Part shown: piece after piece, positions 1-8,671 of the stretch
Layout of the letters: each line of letters opens with the position of its first letter
How positions within the stretch are numbered: the stretch's first letter is position 1
DNA from: Tranzscheliella williamsii
Taxonomy: Eukaryota; Basidiomycota; Ustilaginomycetes; Ustilaginales; Ustilaginaceae
Length of the DNA: 12,358 bases
Assembly (NCBI GenBank): GCA_023212725.1
Contig: JALBYF010000132.1
Span: 1-12,358 of the forward strand
Direction of reading: 5' to 3'
Made by a program: the position numbers and the translations under genes
The notes under the pieces: generated by a model
Told to the model about the DNA's origin: nothing
The model's input: the letters and a program-made list of their open reading frames with translations, nothing else
Databases searched by the model: none

Positions 1-107
1 GTACAAATACAGGAGCAGCAGTCACCGCACCCAAATATCAGACACGGTGCAATCTTTATGAATCGGCACTGTACATGCTGTGGTGGGAGACGCACGCCGT
101 GGCGCGG
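1..107. other. 3' flank of the GH26-like gene
   Basis: Short gene-free edge of the window, downstream of the minus-strand hydrolase stop codon. It should hold that gene's 3' untranslated region and polyadenylation site. It is more AT-rich than the gene itself. I see no repeat, RNA gene or convincing poly(A) motif in it. Confidence 0.4.
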
Positions 108-1232
108 TCATTTGGGGATGAGTGTCTGCCAGAACTTTTTGAGCTTGGGTGTTGTCGCGGGCGGGGCGCGCGGGGGCGGGGCGAGGAGGTGTGCTAGGGG
201 TGCATTGCGGCGGTGCTCGGCGGGGTCGGCGTAGAGGATGCGGTAGTCGCGGTCCTTTTCGTAGTTGAACCAGCCGATTGCGATCAGGTTGGGCAGCTTG
301 CGGCGGGCGTCGGCGCCGGTGACAGTCTGGAGCCAGCGGAGCTTGGCGTCGTCGGCGCCGTCAAAGTGGAGTCCGGTCTCGCCGAGGATGAACCTGCGCG
401 CCGAGCCGTGTGTATACCTGTCGTGGAAGGGTTTCATCTTGGCGACAAAGTCGGCGGCGGTGAGGCAGCCGGGAGCGGGGCAGTAGTAGTCGATGCCGAC
501 ATAGTCGATCAGGTGGAGGGGGGGGCAGAAGGCGGCGTACTCGGCGGCGGCGGCGGCGGGGTGGGAGGTCGAGGCGATGTTGGGGCACCAGAAGAGCTTG
601 ATCCTGGCGGCGTGCGGTGCGGGCAGTGCGCGCACCGCCAGCGCCACCTGTGTAAACGCCTGGCGCACGTCTGCACCCACGTCGGCCGCGTCGGTCGCCG
701 CAGGATACACCCCGGCACCAACATAGTAGTTGGCCTCGTGTGCAAACCGCAGCCGCACCTCGCGCAGACAGGTCCCGCCCCCCTCCACCACGCTCGCCTC
801 GAGCAGCCGCTGCATCACCGCTGCCACCTCGCGCGCCTTGCCCGCATCCTCCGCCGTATACCCCCTCCAAGACTGGTACGGCATCACCGACACCTCGTAC
901 ACAAACTGCACGCCGCCACCATACTGCACATACTGCGCCTTGAGATCCTCCACCACCGGCAGCAACTGAAATCCCGTAAACGGCTCGTTCGGATAGGTCT
1001 GCGCATACCAGCCAACGGTCGTGATCACCGGCACTGTCCTCTTTCCCGTCGAGGCTCCTGCCGTGGCGGGCGCAGCGACGCATGCGTTTAGCGCGGCATT
1101 CAGCTCCGAGGGGTACGTCTTTCGGCCGCCCGCATCGCCTTCGTCCGGATACATGCCCAGCGCAATCCCGTTCAGCTCCAACGGGACGTACGCCGCAGCC
1201 CCCGGCGAGGCACCCTGATCGGACGCAGCCAT
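108..1232 (-). CDS. GH26-like glycoside hydrolase (beta-mannanase-type fold)
   Basis: Predicted 374-residue glycoside hydrolase of the (beta/alpha)8-barrel clan. The best visible matches are the two catalytic glutamates: an acid/base in RFAHEANYY (Glu166) and a nucleophile in ILGETGLHF (Glu285). The order, the HEAN context and the roughly 119-residue spacing are as in GH26 mannanases. IDYVGIDYYCP (about 242-252) and IGWFNYEKD near the C-terminus fit late barrel strands. GH26 enzymes usually cleave beta-1,4-mannan or related beta-glucans outside the cell. The start is the first ATG after an in-frame stop at 1263-1265; the first residues (MAASDQGASPG) are not a signal peptide. Another frame just upstream does encode a signal-like segment (see findings), so the N-terminus is uncertain. 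The gene is divergent from RRS1. A more distant barrel hydrolase family remains possible. Confidence 0.6.
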   Translation of the reverse strand: MAASDQGASPGAAAYVPLELNGIALGMYPDEGDAGGRKTYPSELNAALNACVAAPATAGASTGKRTVPVITTVGWYAQTYPNEPFTGFQLLPVVEDLKAQYVQYGGGVQFVYEVSVMPYQSWRGYTAEDAGKAREVAAVMQRLLEASVVEGGGTCLREVRLRFAHEANYYVGAGVYPAATDAADVGADVRQAFTQVALAVRALPAPHAARIKLFWCPNIASTSHPAAAAAEYAAFCPPLHLIDYVGIDYYCPAPGCLTAADFVAKMKPFHDRYTHGSARRFILGETGLHFDGADDAKLRWLQTVTGADARRKLPNLIAIGWFNYEKDRDYRILYADPAEHRRNAPLAHLLAPPPRAPPATTPKLKKFWQTLIPK

Positions 1233-1567
1233 TGCACCCAAGCAGCGAAAGATGGCTGCCAGCTAAGCGGCAAGCAGACAACGACGGTCGAGACGCTACC
1301 CAGAATGTGGGTGATTCGGCCGTGCATTGCGGGATGCATTCAACTCAGCCTTTTGCATGCGAGGTGGGCCCGATGTGGGCTCGATCGGGCGAGGTTGATC
1401 TCGATGGAAATTTCGTGGTGGAATGGAGCTGCAAAAGACAGAAAATTTCGAGATTAAGCAGGCGGCGTGGAAAGAGGAGCTTCTCGAGCCAGGCTGAGTC
1501 GGCTTGGCTGTCTGGCTTGCCGTCCCTCTACCAAGCCCAGAGAGCCGTACTGCGTCCGCCATCAGCC
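1233..1567. promoter_or_regulatory. Divergent intergenic region, GH26-like gene / RRS1
   Basis: Gap of 335 bases between two genes transcribed away from each other, so it should carry both promoters. It contains two near-identical AT-rich palindromes, GAAATTTC at 1407-1414 and GAAAATTTC at 1441-1449, each followed by G. These resemble the AAAATTTT core of the RRPE element of yeast ribosome-biogenesis genes, but the function here is only inferred. No TATA box is obvious. The plus-strand frame of RRS1 stays open across the whole gap. Confidence 0.45.
1407..1450. promoter_or_regulatory. Paired AAATTT palindromes upstream of RRS1
   Basis: GAAATTTCG (1407-1415) and GAAAATTTCG (1442-1450 with its leading G at 1441) lie about 34 bases apart, 118 to 160 bases before the RRS1 start codon. 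Both cores are palindromic. They resemble the RRPE motif known from ribosome-biogenesis promoters in ascomycete yeasts. Whether basidiomycetes use it in this form is not known to me, so this is a weak candidate. Confidence 0.2.
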
Positions 1568-2629
1568 ATGTCGACCACGGTAGTTTCCAACGCAAGCACG
1601 TCGCTGGACGGCACCGCGATCGCCGCTGCCTCGTCGTCCAAGTTCAAGCCGACGGCGGTCAACGAGGGAGAGACGCCGTACCAGTTCGACATGGGCCTCC
1701 TGGCCTCGATCAACCCGAATCCTATCGACGTGTCTGCCTACACTGCGTCTCGCTCCGCCTACCTCGCCTCGCGTGCGCGCGACGGCGTCCAGAGCCTCGT
1801 CAACAAGATCTTTGCTCTGCCTATCACGCGCGATGTCGAGTACGGCCCGCTGGCCAAGCTGCCGCCGTTTACCTCTAAGCTGCCGCGCGAAAAGTCGCTG
1901 CCGAAGCCCAAGCCGATGACCAAGTGGGAGAAGTTCGCCAAGCAGAAGGGCATCCAGAACACCAAGAAGGACAAGCTGATCTTTGACGAGGAGACACAGA
2001 CCTGGGTGCCGCGCTGGGGATACAAGGGGGCCAACAAGGATGCCGAAGACCAGTGGATCCACGAGCTGAAGAACAACGGCAATACCGACTTTGACCCGGC
2101 CAAAACGGCGCGCAAGGAGAGGTTGGCCAAGGTGGCCAAGAACGAATCGCAGCGGCTCAAGAATGTCGCACGCGCTGCTGCGGGCGAGACGGCGGGCAAG
2201 GGTGCGATGGCGGTGGCGGGCGGTGGCGGGCTGGGGGATGCCAACGCGGCCAAGCTGGCGCGCGCGGCACAGCGCGAGAAGCGCAAGGCCGAGCTCGAAG
2301 CCGACGTCCTGCGCACCCGCGCCTCGACCGCCAGCATGGGCCGCTTCGACAAGACGCTCCCCGGCGAAAACAAGCCCAAGGGCCTCAAGCGCAAGTTTGC
2401 CCCCGCCGAAAAGGACACCACCGACGAACGCGCCGCCAACCTCGCCCTGCTCAACAAACTCGGCACCCCCGCCCTCAAGAAGAGCGCCCTCCACACCCCC
2501 GGCCAGGGCGACGCCGACCTGATCAACACCCGCAAGGCCGTCAAATTCGCCACCGCAGGCCACGGCGTCACCAGCATGCGCAACAGTGGCTCCCCCAAAC
2601 GCGGCAGAGGTCGCGGCAGAGGCAAGTAG
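1568..2629 (+). CDS. RRS1: Ribosome biogenesis regulatory protein Rrs1
   Basis: 353-residue homologue of Rrs1, an essential nucleolar protein that, with Rpf2, docks the 5S RNP (5S rRNA, uL5, uL18) onto pre-60S particles. The family core is clear: YQFDMGLLASINPNPID (about 38-54), then LPREKSLPKPKPMTKWEKFA (105-124), and finally LIFDEETQTWVPRWGYKGAN (137-156) with the flanking DQWIHE. The yeast protein has about 200 residues. The extra length here is a basic, Ala/Lys-rich C-terminal half (about 180-340) ending in an RG-repeat tail (345-352). The chosen ATG lies about 37 residues before the conserved block. The frame is open 486 bases further upstream with several ATGs, but that part looks non-conserved. 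There is no intron. It faces PRP17 tail to tail. Confidence 0.93.
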   Translation: MSTTVVSNASTSLDGTAIAAASSSKFKPTAVNEGETPYQFDMGLLASINPNPIDVSAYTASRSAYLASRARDGVQSLVNKIFALPITRDVEYGPLAKLPPFTSKLPREKSLPKPKPMTKWEKFAKQKGIQNTKKDKLIFDEETQTWVPRWGYKGANKDAEDQWIHELKNNGNTDFDPAKTARKERLAKVAKNESQRLKNVARAAAGETAGKGAMAVAGGGGLGDANAAKLARAAQREKRKAELEADVLRTRASTASMGRFDKTLPGENKPKGLKRKFAPAEKDTTDERAANLALLNKLGTPALKKSALHTPGQGDADLINTRKAVKFATAGHGVTSMRNSGSPKRGRGRGRGK

Positions 2630-2856
2630 CCCCGCTTCCTCCTTCTGCCTCCCTCCCTCAGCGCGTCTCCAACATCTGGCCTGCCGTCCCCCTTCCCTCT
2701 GTACTTTCTTTTGAACCGCTTGCAGCAATCCCGTTCGGGTATGGTTTCCAGTTATTTCACCAGGGGTCCTGTTCATGACTGTGAGAGGTGTACTGCCGCA
2801 GCGACACAGAGACAGGCGAGACAAGGTGAGGTATACGATGGCGCGAGTGCGGGGGG
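2630..2856. other. Convergent 3' intergenic region, RRS1 / PRP17
   Basis: Gap of 227 bases between two stop codons facing each other. It must hold both 3' untranslated regions. The left part is pyrimidine-rich (CTTCCTCCTTCTGCCTCCCT, 2635-2654). No hairpin terminator or extra gene is visible. The two transcripts could overlap here as antisense 3' ends. Confidence 0.5.
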
Positions 2857-4893
2857 CTAGTCCCAGAGCTTGATCTGGCTGTCCCAGCTGGCGGTGATGA
2901 GTTTGCTGGCCTCGTGCGGCAACCAGGCGTGGGCGATGACGGGCTCGGTGTGGGCGTTCCGGATGCGCTTGAGGAGGCGGGTGGATTTCCAGTCCCAGAA
3001 GACGAGGTTGCCGTCGGCGTCGCCCGAGGAGAGGAACTTGCCGTCCGGAGAGAAGGCAGGCTGGCACGCAAAGCCGGCGACCGAGTGGCCCTTGAAGACC
3101 TTCTTGCGGTTCGGCTTGAAGCCGTCGGTGCCAAACGTAAGGATCTGGTTGTCCATGCTCTGCCCCACCAGCCACTTGCGCCCGGGATGCACCGCCACCG
3201 CCGGCATCGAGTGCATGGTCGGGTCCGCAATGTACTTGATCACCACCGGGATGTCGTAGTCCCAGCCGCGCATCGTCTTGTCGTCCGACGTCGTCACAAA
3301 CCGCCGGTTGTCGTCCACAAACGTCACCGAATTCACCGCGCCCAGATGCTGGTTGTACTCCTGCGTAATCTCGGCCGTGTTCATGTCCCACTGGAGCACC
3401 TTTTTGTCGCTCATCCCCGCCAGGAAGATGTTCTGCTTGTCTTCGTCCGGGTGGAACGTCAGGCAGTACGCCGTCTTGCCGTTCGAGAACGTCTTGAGAC
3501 ATGCCCCGGTCTCGGTGTCCCACAGCTTCACCTGCCGGTCGTATCCGGCCGAGAGGAAGCGCCGCCCGTCGTTGGAAAAGGCAATGTCGCGCACCGCCTT
3601 GGAGTGGCCCAGGAAGGTCCGCAAGCAGTTGCCCTCGTGGTAGACGTCCCACAGCTTGACCGTCGTGTCCATCGACGCAGACAACATCAGATGGCCCGAG
3701 TGCGGGAAAAGCTTGATCGTCGAGACACCCTTGGTATGGCCCGTGAACGTATGGATGCACGACTTGGGCAGGTAGCACTCCTTGTCGCCTGGATCTCCGG
3801 ACAGGTTGACATCGACATCCGTGGGTACATGCATGTAGGTGCGGCCCTGATAGTCGTACATGCTCTTTCCGTGGAAGATGCTCGTTTCTGTGCCCGTTTC
3901 GCCCTCGGCCTTTCTGCGCTCATCTGCGTCTTGCTTGTCTTTGGCGCGCTTTTCCGACCTCGCACCGGCTGCGGCGAGCTCGGCGACGGTCGGGCCCATG
4001 TCCGTTATCGAGGCGGCGCCGGCGTCCTCCAGAGCCGCCTGCTGGTCGCCGTCCCACTTGGCCCACGGCCCTACATATGCGCCTTCTCCGTCCAGAATAC
4101 TGGGGTCGCCAGCGCGGCCTTTCCTCTGCTTCTTGAGCGCCTTGGTTGCGGGTCGAAACTTGGCATGGCTTGCTCTGATTTCGGCAGCGGATGCGCCGCC
4201 CATCTCGGCGGCGGCGGCTCTGTCGCCGACCCATTGCGACGGTCCCGCAGGGGTGCCGGCGGCAGTGGCGAGAAGGGACGGGTTGCGCGCATACCCGTAC
4301 ATGTCGAACGTGCGCTGTTGGTTGCGGAAGTCGAAGTCGGACACGGCGACGTCTTCCACGTGCCCGTTCAGCGTATTCTGCCGCGCGCCGAGGTGGCGTG
4401 TCTGGTGCGGCGCAAACGGATTCTGTGGGCCCGCCTGCGGCGCGACCATGTCTGCGTACGGTATGTTGACGTGCATCGTCGTGTCCTCCGGCCGCATCAG
4501 CAGCGCCTCTGCCGCCGATGCATTGTCGATTACCTCGGGCGCAAGCGCTACCACCGTCGACGCAGACCGCAGCGCCGCCCCTGCCACCGCCGGCGCCGTG
4601 GCCACCGTGGAAGCGGCGCTCGCCGGCGCCTTCTGCTTCTTGCTCGCGCGACCCCCTTTCGCGCCTCCGGCCGTACCCATCTCCGCCACGGGCGCCGAGC
4701 CGCCAGCGCCGCTGCTGGACGCTGCCGTCAGCGCATTCAGCCCGAACGCATCCGCCGGGTCATACTCCAATGTGGCATCGTTGGTATCTGCCGGGCCCGC
4801 ACTTCTCTTGGACCGCGACGTGAGAGCCAAGGCCGCCTCCGTCGTCTGAGCCTCGTCCGCGCTATCCGAGCCGTACCCAGCCAAGGCATTCAT
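2857..4893 (-). CDS. PRP17: Pre-mRNA-processing factor 17 (Prp17/Cdc40), WD40 protein
   Basis: 678-residue Prp17/Cdc40 homologue (human CDC40). This spliceosomal protein joins at the C and C* stages and supports the second, exon-ligation step. The N-terminus MNALAGYGSDS and the block NTLNGHVEDVAVSDFDFRNQ (173-192) are characteristic, as is MHVNIPYADMVAPQAGPQNP (140-159). A charged linker leads to a seven-bladed WD40 propeller at about 380-678. GH and WD marks are seen at 385/416, 430/459, 503, 545, 603/635 and 648/678; the protein ends on the last WD. A further in-frame ATG at 4965 would add 24 residues. The start at 4893 is preferred because the family begins with this GYGSDS motif. No intron is needed. 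It is divergent from SGD1. Confidence 0.93.
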   Translation of the reverse strand: MNALAGYGSDSADEAQTTEAALALTSRSKRSAGPADTNDATLEYDPADAFGLNALTAASSSGAGGSAPVAEMGTAGGAKGGRASKKQKAPASAASTVATAPAVAGAALRSASTVVALAPEVIDNASAAEALLMRPEDTTMHVNIPYADMVAPQAGPQNPFAPHQTRHLGARQNTLNGHVEDVAVSDFDFRNQQRTFDMYGYARNPSLLATAAGTPAGPSQWVGDRAAAAEMGGASAAEIRASHAKFRPATKALKKQRKGRAGDPSILDGEGAYVGPWAKWDGDQQAALEDAGAASITDMGPTVAELAAAGARSEKRAKDKQDADERRKAEGETGTETSIFHGKSMYDYQGRTYMHVPTDVDVNLSGDPGDKECYLPKSCIHTFTGHTKGVSTIKLFPHSGHLMLSASMDTTVKLWDVYHEGNCLRTFLGHSKAVRDIAFSNDGRRFLSAGYDRQVKLWDTETGACLKTFSNGKTAYCLTFHPDEDKQNIFLAGMSDKKVLQWDMNTAEITQEYNQHLGAVNSVTFVDDNRRFVTTSDDKTMRGWDYDIPVVIKYIADPTMHSMPAVAVHPGRKWLVGQSMDNQILTFGTDGFKPNRKKVFKGHSVAGFACQPAFSPDGKFLSSGDADGNLVFWDWKSTRLLKRIRNAHTEPVIAHAWLPHEASKLITASWDSQIKLWD

Positions 4894-5188
4894 CTTTGCT
4901 GTGACAAGAAACGTACGAAAGATCAAAGTACGCAAAAAGGCGCAGCAACAAGATGGTGTTATCATGTTTCGTTTCGCAGTGAGAAGAACGACTGGGTTCT
5001 ATAGCTTGTCAAAGATCTAACAGCAGCAACCCGGGTCCCGAATCACACTTTCTGCCCCGTATTCCGAGATTTTGTTCAAGATTTGTTGCAAAGCTAGAAT
5101 GTTTCGCGAACCTGCTCCTCCTCGCTTCTCAGCGCTCCATCAGCACCCACGGGCTTTCGATCATCATAGAGGTTTATATAGCGGAGGA
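4894..5188. promoter_or_regulatory. Divergent intergenic region, PRP17 / SGD1
   Basis: About 295 bases (205 if SGD1 starts at 5099) between head-to-head nuclear genes, and probably a shared promoter. It is clearly more AT-rich than the genes. It contains GATCAAAG (4921-4928) and its near mirror CAAAGATC (about 5010-5017). A TATATA at 5174-5179 lies only about ten bases before the ATG at 5189, too close to act as a TATA box for that start. A pyrimidine-rich CTTTCGTACGTTTCTTGTCACAG on the minus strand just before the PRP17 ATG could be a 5' UTR splice acceptor, but this is speculative. Confidence 0.5.
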
Positions 5189-8100
5189 ATGCCTTTCGAC
5201 CCGCGCCAAAAGTCGCGCTCCACGACGTCGCTTCCTGCGGCGCTGCGTGACGAGCTCGGCATACCCTCCGAGTCCAACCGCCACCGCCGCAACGACCGCA
5301 ATCGAGGCCGGCCGTTTCACCACGGCAGAGGCCACGCCCGCGGAACGGCACAGCTCAAGGTCATCGGACGGACACAAAGTGACCATCAGGACGGTGACAG
5401 TGCGGCGAAGCGAGGCCCTGTCAAGTCGCTCCGCAACCAGGAGAAAGAGCAGCAGGAACAGAGCCATGTCGCTTCGTCCTCTCGCCACCATTCCCATTCG
5501 CAGCGGCCCGGACCGACCCCTGATAGAAAACGCAAGGCGGAGGGTCCACCGCCGAAAAAGGAGCTCAAAGTGATCAAGAAGCCCAAACAGGATGCGGCTC
5601 GTTCCACCGGCGCCGCTCCTGTCGCAGCAGAGAACGCAGAGAAAAAGGACAAGGTGCTAAAGAAGACGCGACTGAACCCGTTCACTGGAGATATGGAAGA
5701 GGTTAAATCAGCAAGGAAATCCTCTGGCACGTCAAAGCCAACAGCACTTGAGAAGATGCTTGCCAGAACCGAAGCCAGCGCCTCGGCCTCCAATGGCAAG
5801 GCTAGTGCTTCTGCGGACACCGCCAGAAAGAGTAGGAAGAAGATGTCACAGCAGGAGAAAGACGAGGAGGATGAAATCAGGTGGCTCGAATACAACCTCA
5901 ACAAAAGCCGTGCCTTTAACACAGGCGGCGATGCGGAAGCTGTCAGAGACGATCTCGACGACTTTTTGGACGATCTGGACAAGTTCCAAGTCGGAATGTA
6001 CAGCGACGACGATGACGATGAAGCCGACGAGACCGGAGATGAGTCCGCGTCCGATTCCGGATTAGCATCCCAGTCAGACGATGACTCCGAATCAGACCAA
6101 AGCAGTGATGATGGAACAAGCAGAAGCGAAGACATAGAACCTAGCCAACAGGGTTCCGGGGAAGACGAACAAGAGTCAATGGCTCCGAGCGCGGATGTCG
6201 ACAGAGATTCGCTTGACGAGGCTGCCATGTACGATTTTGACTCTAACGATGAAGATGACTTCAGCAATTGGGACGCCGCTATGGCAACCACTGACGAAGA
6301 ACATGATACTGAAGAAGAGGAAGAATCTGACCCCGACCTCGATCAGAACGGGGACGACGCTCAGGAGGATGATTCTGAAGCCGAGGAAGCGAGAGCTTTA
6401 CTCGGGCTTATCAAAACAGGGTCATCCACCTCAGCTGATCTCCCGGTCCCTGCTGCTGCATTATCTGCCTCTTCTTCCATGACGGGCAAGTACATCCCGC
6501 CTGCGCTTCGAGCAAAGATGGCGAGTGACGCTTCCACTGCCTTCGCTAATCAACCAGCGGGAGCATTCAGCGGTGAAAGCAAGCTCGACGACGTGGCCGC
6601 GCAGAAGCTGCGCCGGCAAGCGCAGGGTCTTCTGAACAGGCTCGGAGACGGTAACATCGACACAATTGTTACCGAAGTCGAGTCACTCTACCGTGCCTAC
6701 CCAAGAGCCCTTGTCACCGCAAATATCGCTCAGCTCGTCCTGGACACGGTCACTTCCAGGTCCAACCTCGTCGATACGTTTGTCATCCTCCACGCTGCCT
6801 TTGTCGCCGCGCTGCACAAGGTGGTCGGCGTCGAATTTGCTGCGTACTTCATTCAGCGGACGATAGAAGAGCTGACGCGCCACTACCGGACCCTCAAAAC
6901 TGACTCGGTCTCAGCATCAGACGGTATCGACGAGGAGACTAAAGGCAAAGAGTGCCTGAATCTGACTGTTCTAGCTTGCGAGCTCTACAACCTGCACGTC
7001 GTTGCCTGTCCGTTGATCTACGACCTGATCAGGCTCTTTTTGGGCCAGCAGCCCGGATCCTCGGCGCCGACGGGCACCATAGGCGAGGTCGACGTCGAGC
7101 TGCTGCTCAAGACCATACGTTCCTGCGGGCACCAGCTTCGGCACGATGACTCCACGTCGCTCAAGTCGATCATTGGTCTTACGCAAGCGCGCGTCGCGGC
7201 TTCCACGTCCGGCTCGGACGGCCAGGCGCTCTCTACCCGGTCCAAGTTCATGCTGGAGCGCATGTTGGACTTGCAGAAGAACAACAAGTCCCGGGGCGGC
7301 GCGGCGAGCAACGACGCTTCGGATCCAAATAGTCCGGCGGGCTCGCTGCTGACGCGGATGCGAAAGTACCTGGGCGGCATGGCCAAGAAGCGGGCGGTCA
7401 AGAGCCACGAGCCGCTGCGGATCGGGCTAAAGGATCTGCAGGACGCGGACAAGAAGGGAAAATGGTGGCTGGTGGGTGCCGCCTGGACCGGCCAGACGGA
7501 CCAGCTGGATGCGCAGGGGCTCACCAAGCTCCTCCCTATGAATGCGCGCGCGTCTGCCATCCAGTCGTCCGCCTCCAGCGGCACCGCTGCGGCCCAGCAG
7601 GCCGCCGAGGCCGACTCACGCCAACAGGAGCTCCTGGCGCTGGCGCGTGCACAGGGCATGAACACCGACGCCCGTCGCGCAGTCTTCATTGCGCTTTTGA
7701 CAGCCGAGGACTACAAGCAGGCCGCCGAGCAGGTGCTCATGCTCAAGCTCAACGATGTCCAGCGCCGCGAGGTCATCCGCGTCCTCGTCCACTGTGTCGG
7801 CTCGGAAGCGGTCTACAACCCCTACTACACCCTGATCGGGCAGGAGATCTGCCGCGCCGACCACGGGATGCGGATCACGCTCCAGTATTGTCTCTGGGAC
7901 TTTCTGCGCGAGATCGGTGAGAACGAGGTCGGCGGCGAGAAGTTCGCCGCCAAACTGGGCGGCCCGGATGCGGAGGCCGGCGAGGGCAAGCCGGCGGTGG
8001 ACGAGCGGCGGATCTCCAACATGGCGCGCGCGTATGGCTGGTGGATGACGCACGACTGCCTCTCGCTGCAGGCGCTCAAGACGGTGGACTTTACCGCGGT

Positions 8101-8515
8101 CCGCCCCATCCCCGCGCAGTTCCTCGGCCTGCTTCTCGTCCACACCATCCTCTCGGTCCAGACCGCCGGTAAATCGCCCGCCAGGACCCTCAGCCCCGCC
8201 ACTGTCGCGCAGCCGCTCAAGGCCGACAAGCTCGCCAAGTTCCTCCAGGCAAGCCTGATCGGCGGCAGCACCGACCTCGCCAAAGGCCTCCTCTTCTTCC
8301 TCAACACCAGGCTCGACACCCGCGACCAGAAGACACTCATCCTCGGCTCCGACAAAGCGCTCAAGAACAAGGCGCAGCCCCTCCTCGACACCGTCAAGCT
8401 TGGCGTCCAGGCATGCATCGCAGCCATCCAGCACATCGTCCAGCAGCAAGCACGCGGTGATGCGCAAGACACAGACCCTGAGGACGAGGACCTCGCTCCC
8501 AACGCAAGCGACTGA
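5189..8515 (+). CDS. SGD1: Nucleolar MIF4G/MA3 protein Sgd1 (NOM1)
   Basis: 1108-residue Sgd1/NOM1 homologue. In yeast it partners the eIF4AIII-like helicase Fal1 in 18S rRNA maturation (small-subunit processome). Order: a basic low-complexity N-terminus with TSLPAALRDELGI (about 13-25) and NPFTGDMEE; a very acidic Ser/Asp/Glu tract (about 270-400); TGKYIPPALRAKM (432-444), a family hallmark; a MIF4G helical domain (about 470-700) with LNRLGDGNIDTIVTEVESLY; GKWWLVGAAWTG (757-768); and an MA3 domain (about 825-915) with NTDARRAVFIALLTAEDYKQ and LQYCLWDFLREIG. An in-frame ATG at 5099 would add 30 residues; I favour 5189 because the conserved part starts just after it. Third-position GC rises sharply from the 5' to the 3' half. 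No introns. Confidence 0.9.
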   Translation: MPFDPRQKSRSTTSLPAALRDELGIPSESNRHRRNDRNRGRPFHHGRGHARGTAQLKVIGRTQSDHQDGDSAAKRGPVKSLRNQEKEQQEQSHVASSSRHHSHSQRPGPTPDRKRKAEGPPPKKELKVIKKPKQDAARSTGAAPVAAENAEKKDKVLKKTRLNPFTGDMEEVKSARKSSGTSKPTALEKMLARTEASASASNGKASASADTARKSRKKMSQQEKDEEDEIRWLEYNLNKSRAFNTGGDAEAVRDDLDDFLDDLDKFQVGMYSDDDDDEADETGDESASDSGLASQSDDDSESDQSSDDGTSRSEDIEPSQQGSGEDEQESMAPSADVDRDSLDEAAMYDFDSNDEDDFSNWDAAMATTDEEHDTEEEEESDPDLDQNGDDAQEDDSEAEEARALLGLIKTGSSTSADLPVPAAALSASSSMTGKYIPPALRAKMASDASTAFANQPAGAFSGESKLDDVAAQKLRRQAQGLLNRLGDGNIDTIVTEVESLYRAYPRALVTANIAQLVLDTVTSRSNLVDTFVILHAAFVAALHKVVGVEFAAYFIQRTIEELTRHYRTLKTDSVSASDGIDEETKGKECLNLTVLACELYNLHVVACPLIYDLIRLFLGQQPGSSAPTGTIGEVDVELLLKTIRSCGHQLRHDDSTSLKSIIGLTQARVAASTSGSDGQALSTRSKFMLERMLDLQKNNKSRGGAASNDASDPNSPAGSLLTRMRKYLGGMAKKRAVKSHEPLRIGLKDLQDADKKGKWWLVGAAWTGQTDQLDAQGLTKLLPMNARASAIQSSASSGTAAAQQAAEADSRQQELLALARAQGMNTDARRAVFIALLTAEDYKQAAEQVLMLKLNDVQRREVIRVLVHCVGSEAVYNPYYTLIGQEICRADHGMRITLQYCLWDFLREIGENEVGGEKFAAKLGGPDAEAGEGKPAVDERRISNMARAYGWWMTHDCLSLQALKTVDFTAVRPIPAQFLGLLLVHTILSVQTAGKSPARTLSPATVAQPLKADKLAKFLQASLIGGSTDLAKGLLFFLNTRLDTRDQKTLILGSDKALKNKAQPLLDTVKLGVQACIAAIQHIVQQQARGDAQDTDPEDEDLAPNASD

Positions 8516-8671
8516 GCGCCCCCTTCTTCACCTTGCTGTATACTACTCGAACGACCCCCGCGTATCACTCCCAGCACCAACCATTTCATATCCCCTGTAA
8601 TGCCATCCGTGAGACGGTGGTACAATTGCAAAAGGAAGAGGCAGCGTGCAGCTACAAGTACATGTGTCCGG
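8516..8671. other. Convergent 3' intergenic region, SGD1 / ROK1
   Basis: 156 bases between facing stop codons, shared by two 3' untranslated regions. It is more AT-rich than its neighbours, with TGTATAC and TGTAATGCC as possible but weak processing signals. Nothing else is visible. Confidence 0.5.

Noticed and set aside
361..1281. 306-codon minus-strand frame overlapping the GH26-like gene
   Set aside because: Cys/Gly/Arg-rich translation without motifs. The other frame carries both catalytic glutamates and barrel strands.
1562..3778. 738-codon open frame on minus across RRS1 and the end of PRP17
   Set aside because: It runs antisense through RRS1 and out of frame through PRP17. The composition is that of a shadow frame.
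2914..5004. 696-codon open frame on plus, antisense to PRP17
   Set aside because: It covers the reverse of a clearly conserved WD40 gene. Its protein is a His/Arg/Val-rich shadow typical of GC-rich codon bias, with no domain.
5174..5179. TATA box for SGD1
   Set aside because: It lies about ten bases before the preferred start codon, and downstream of the alternative start at 5099, so it cannot place a start site upstream of either.
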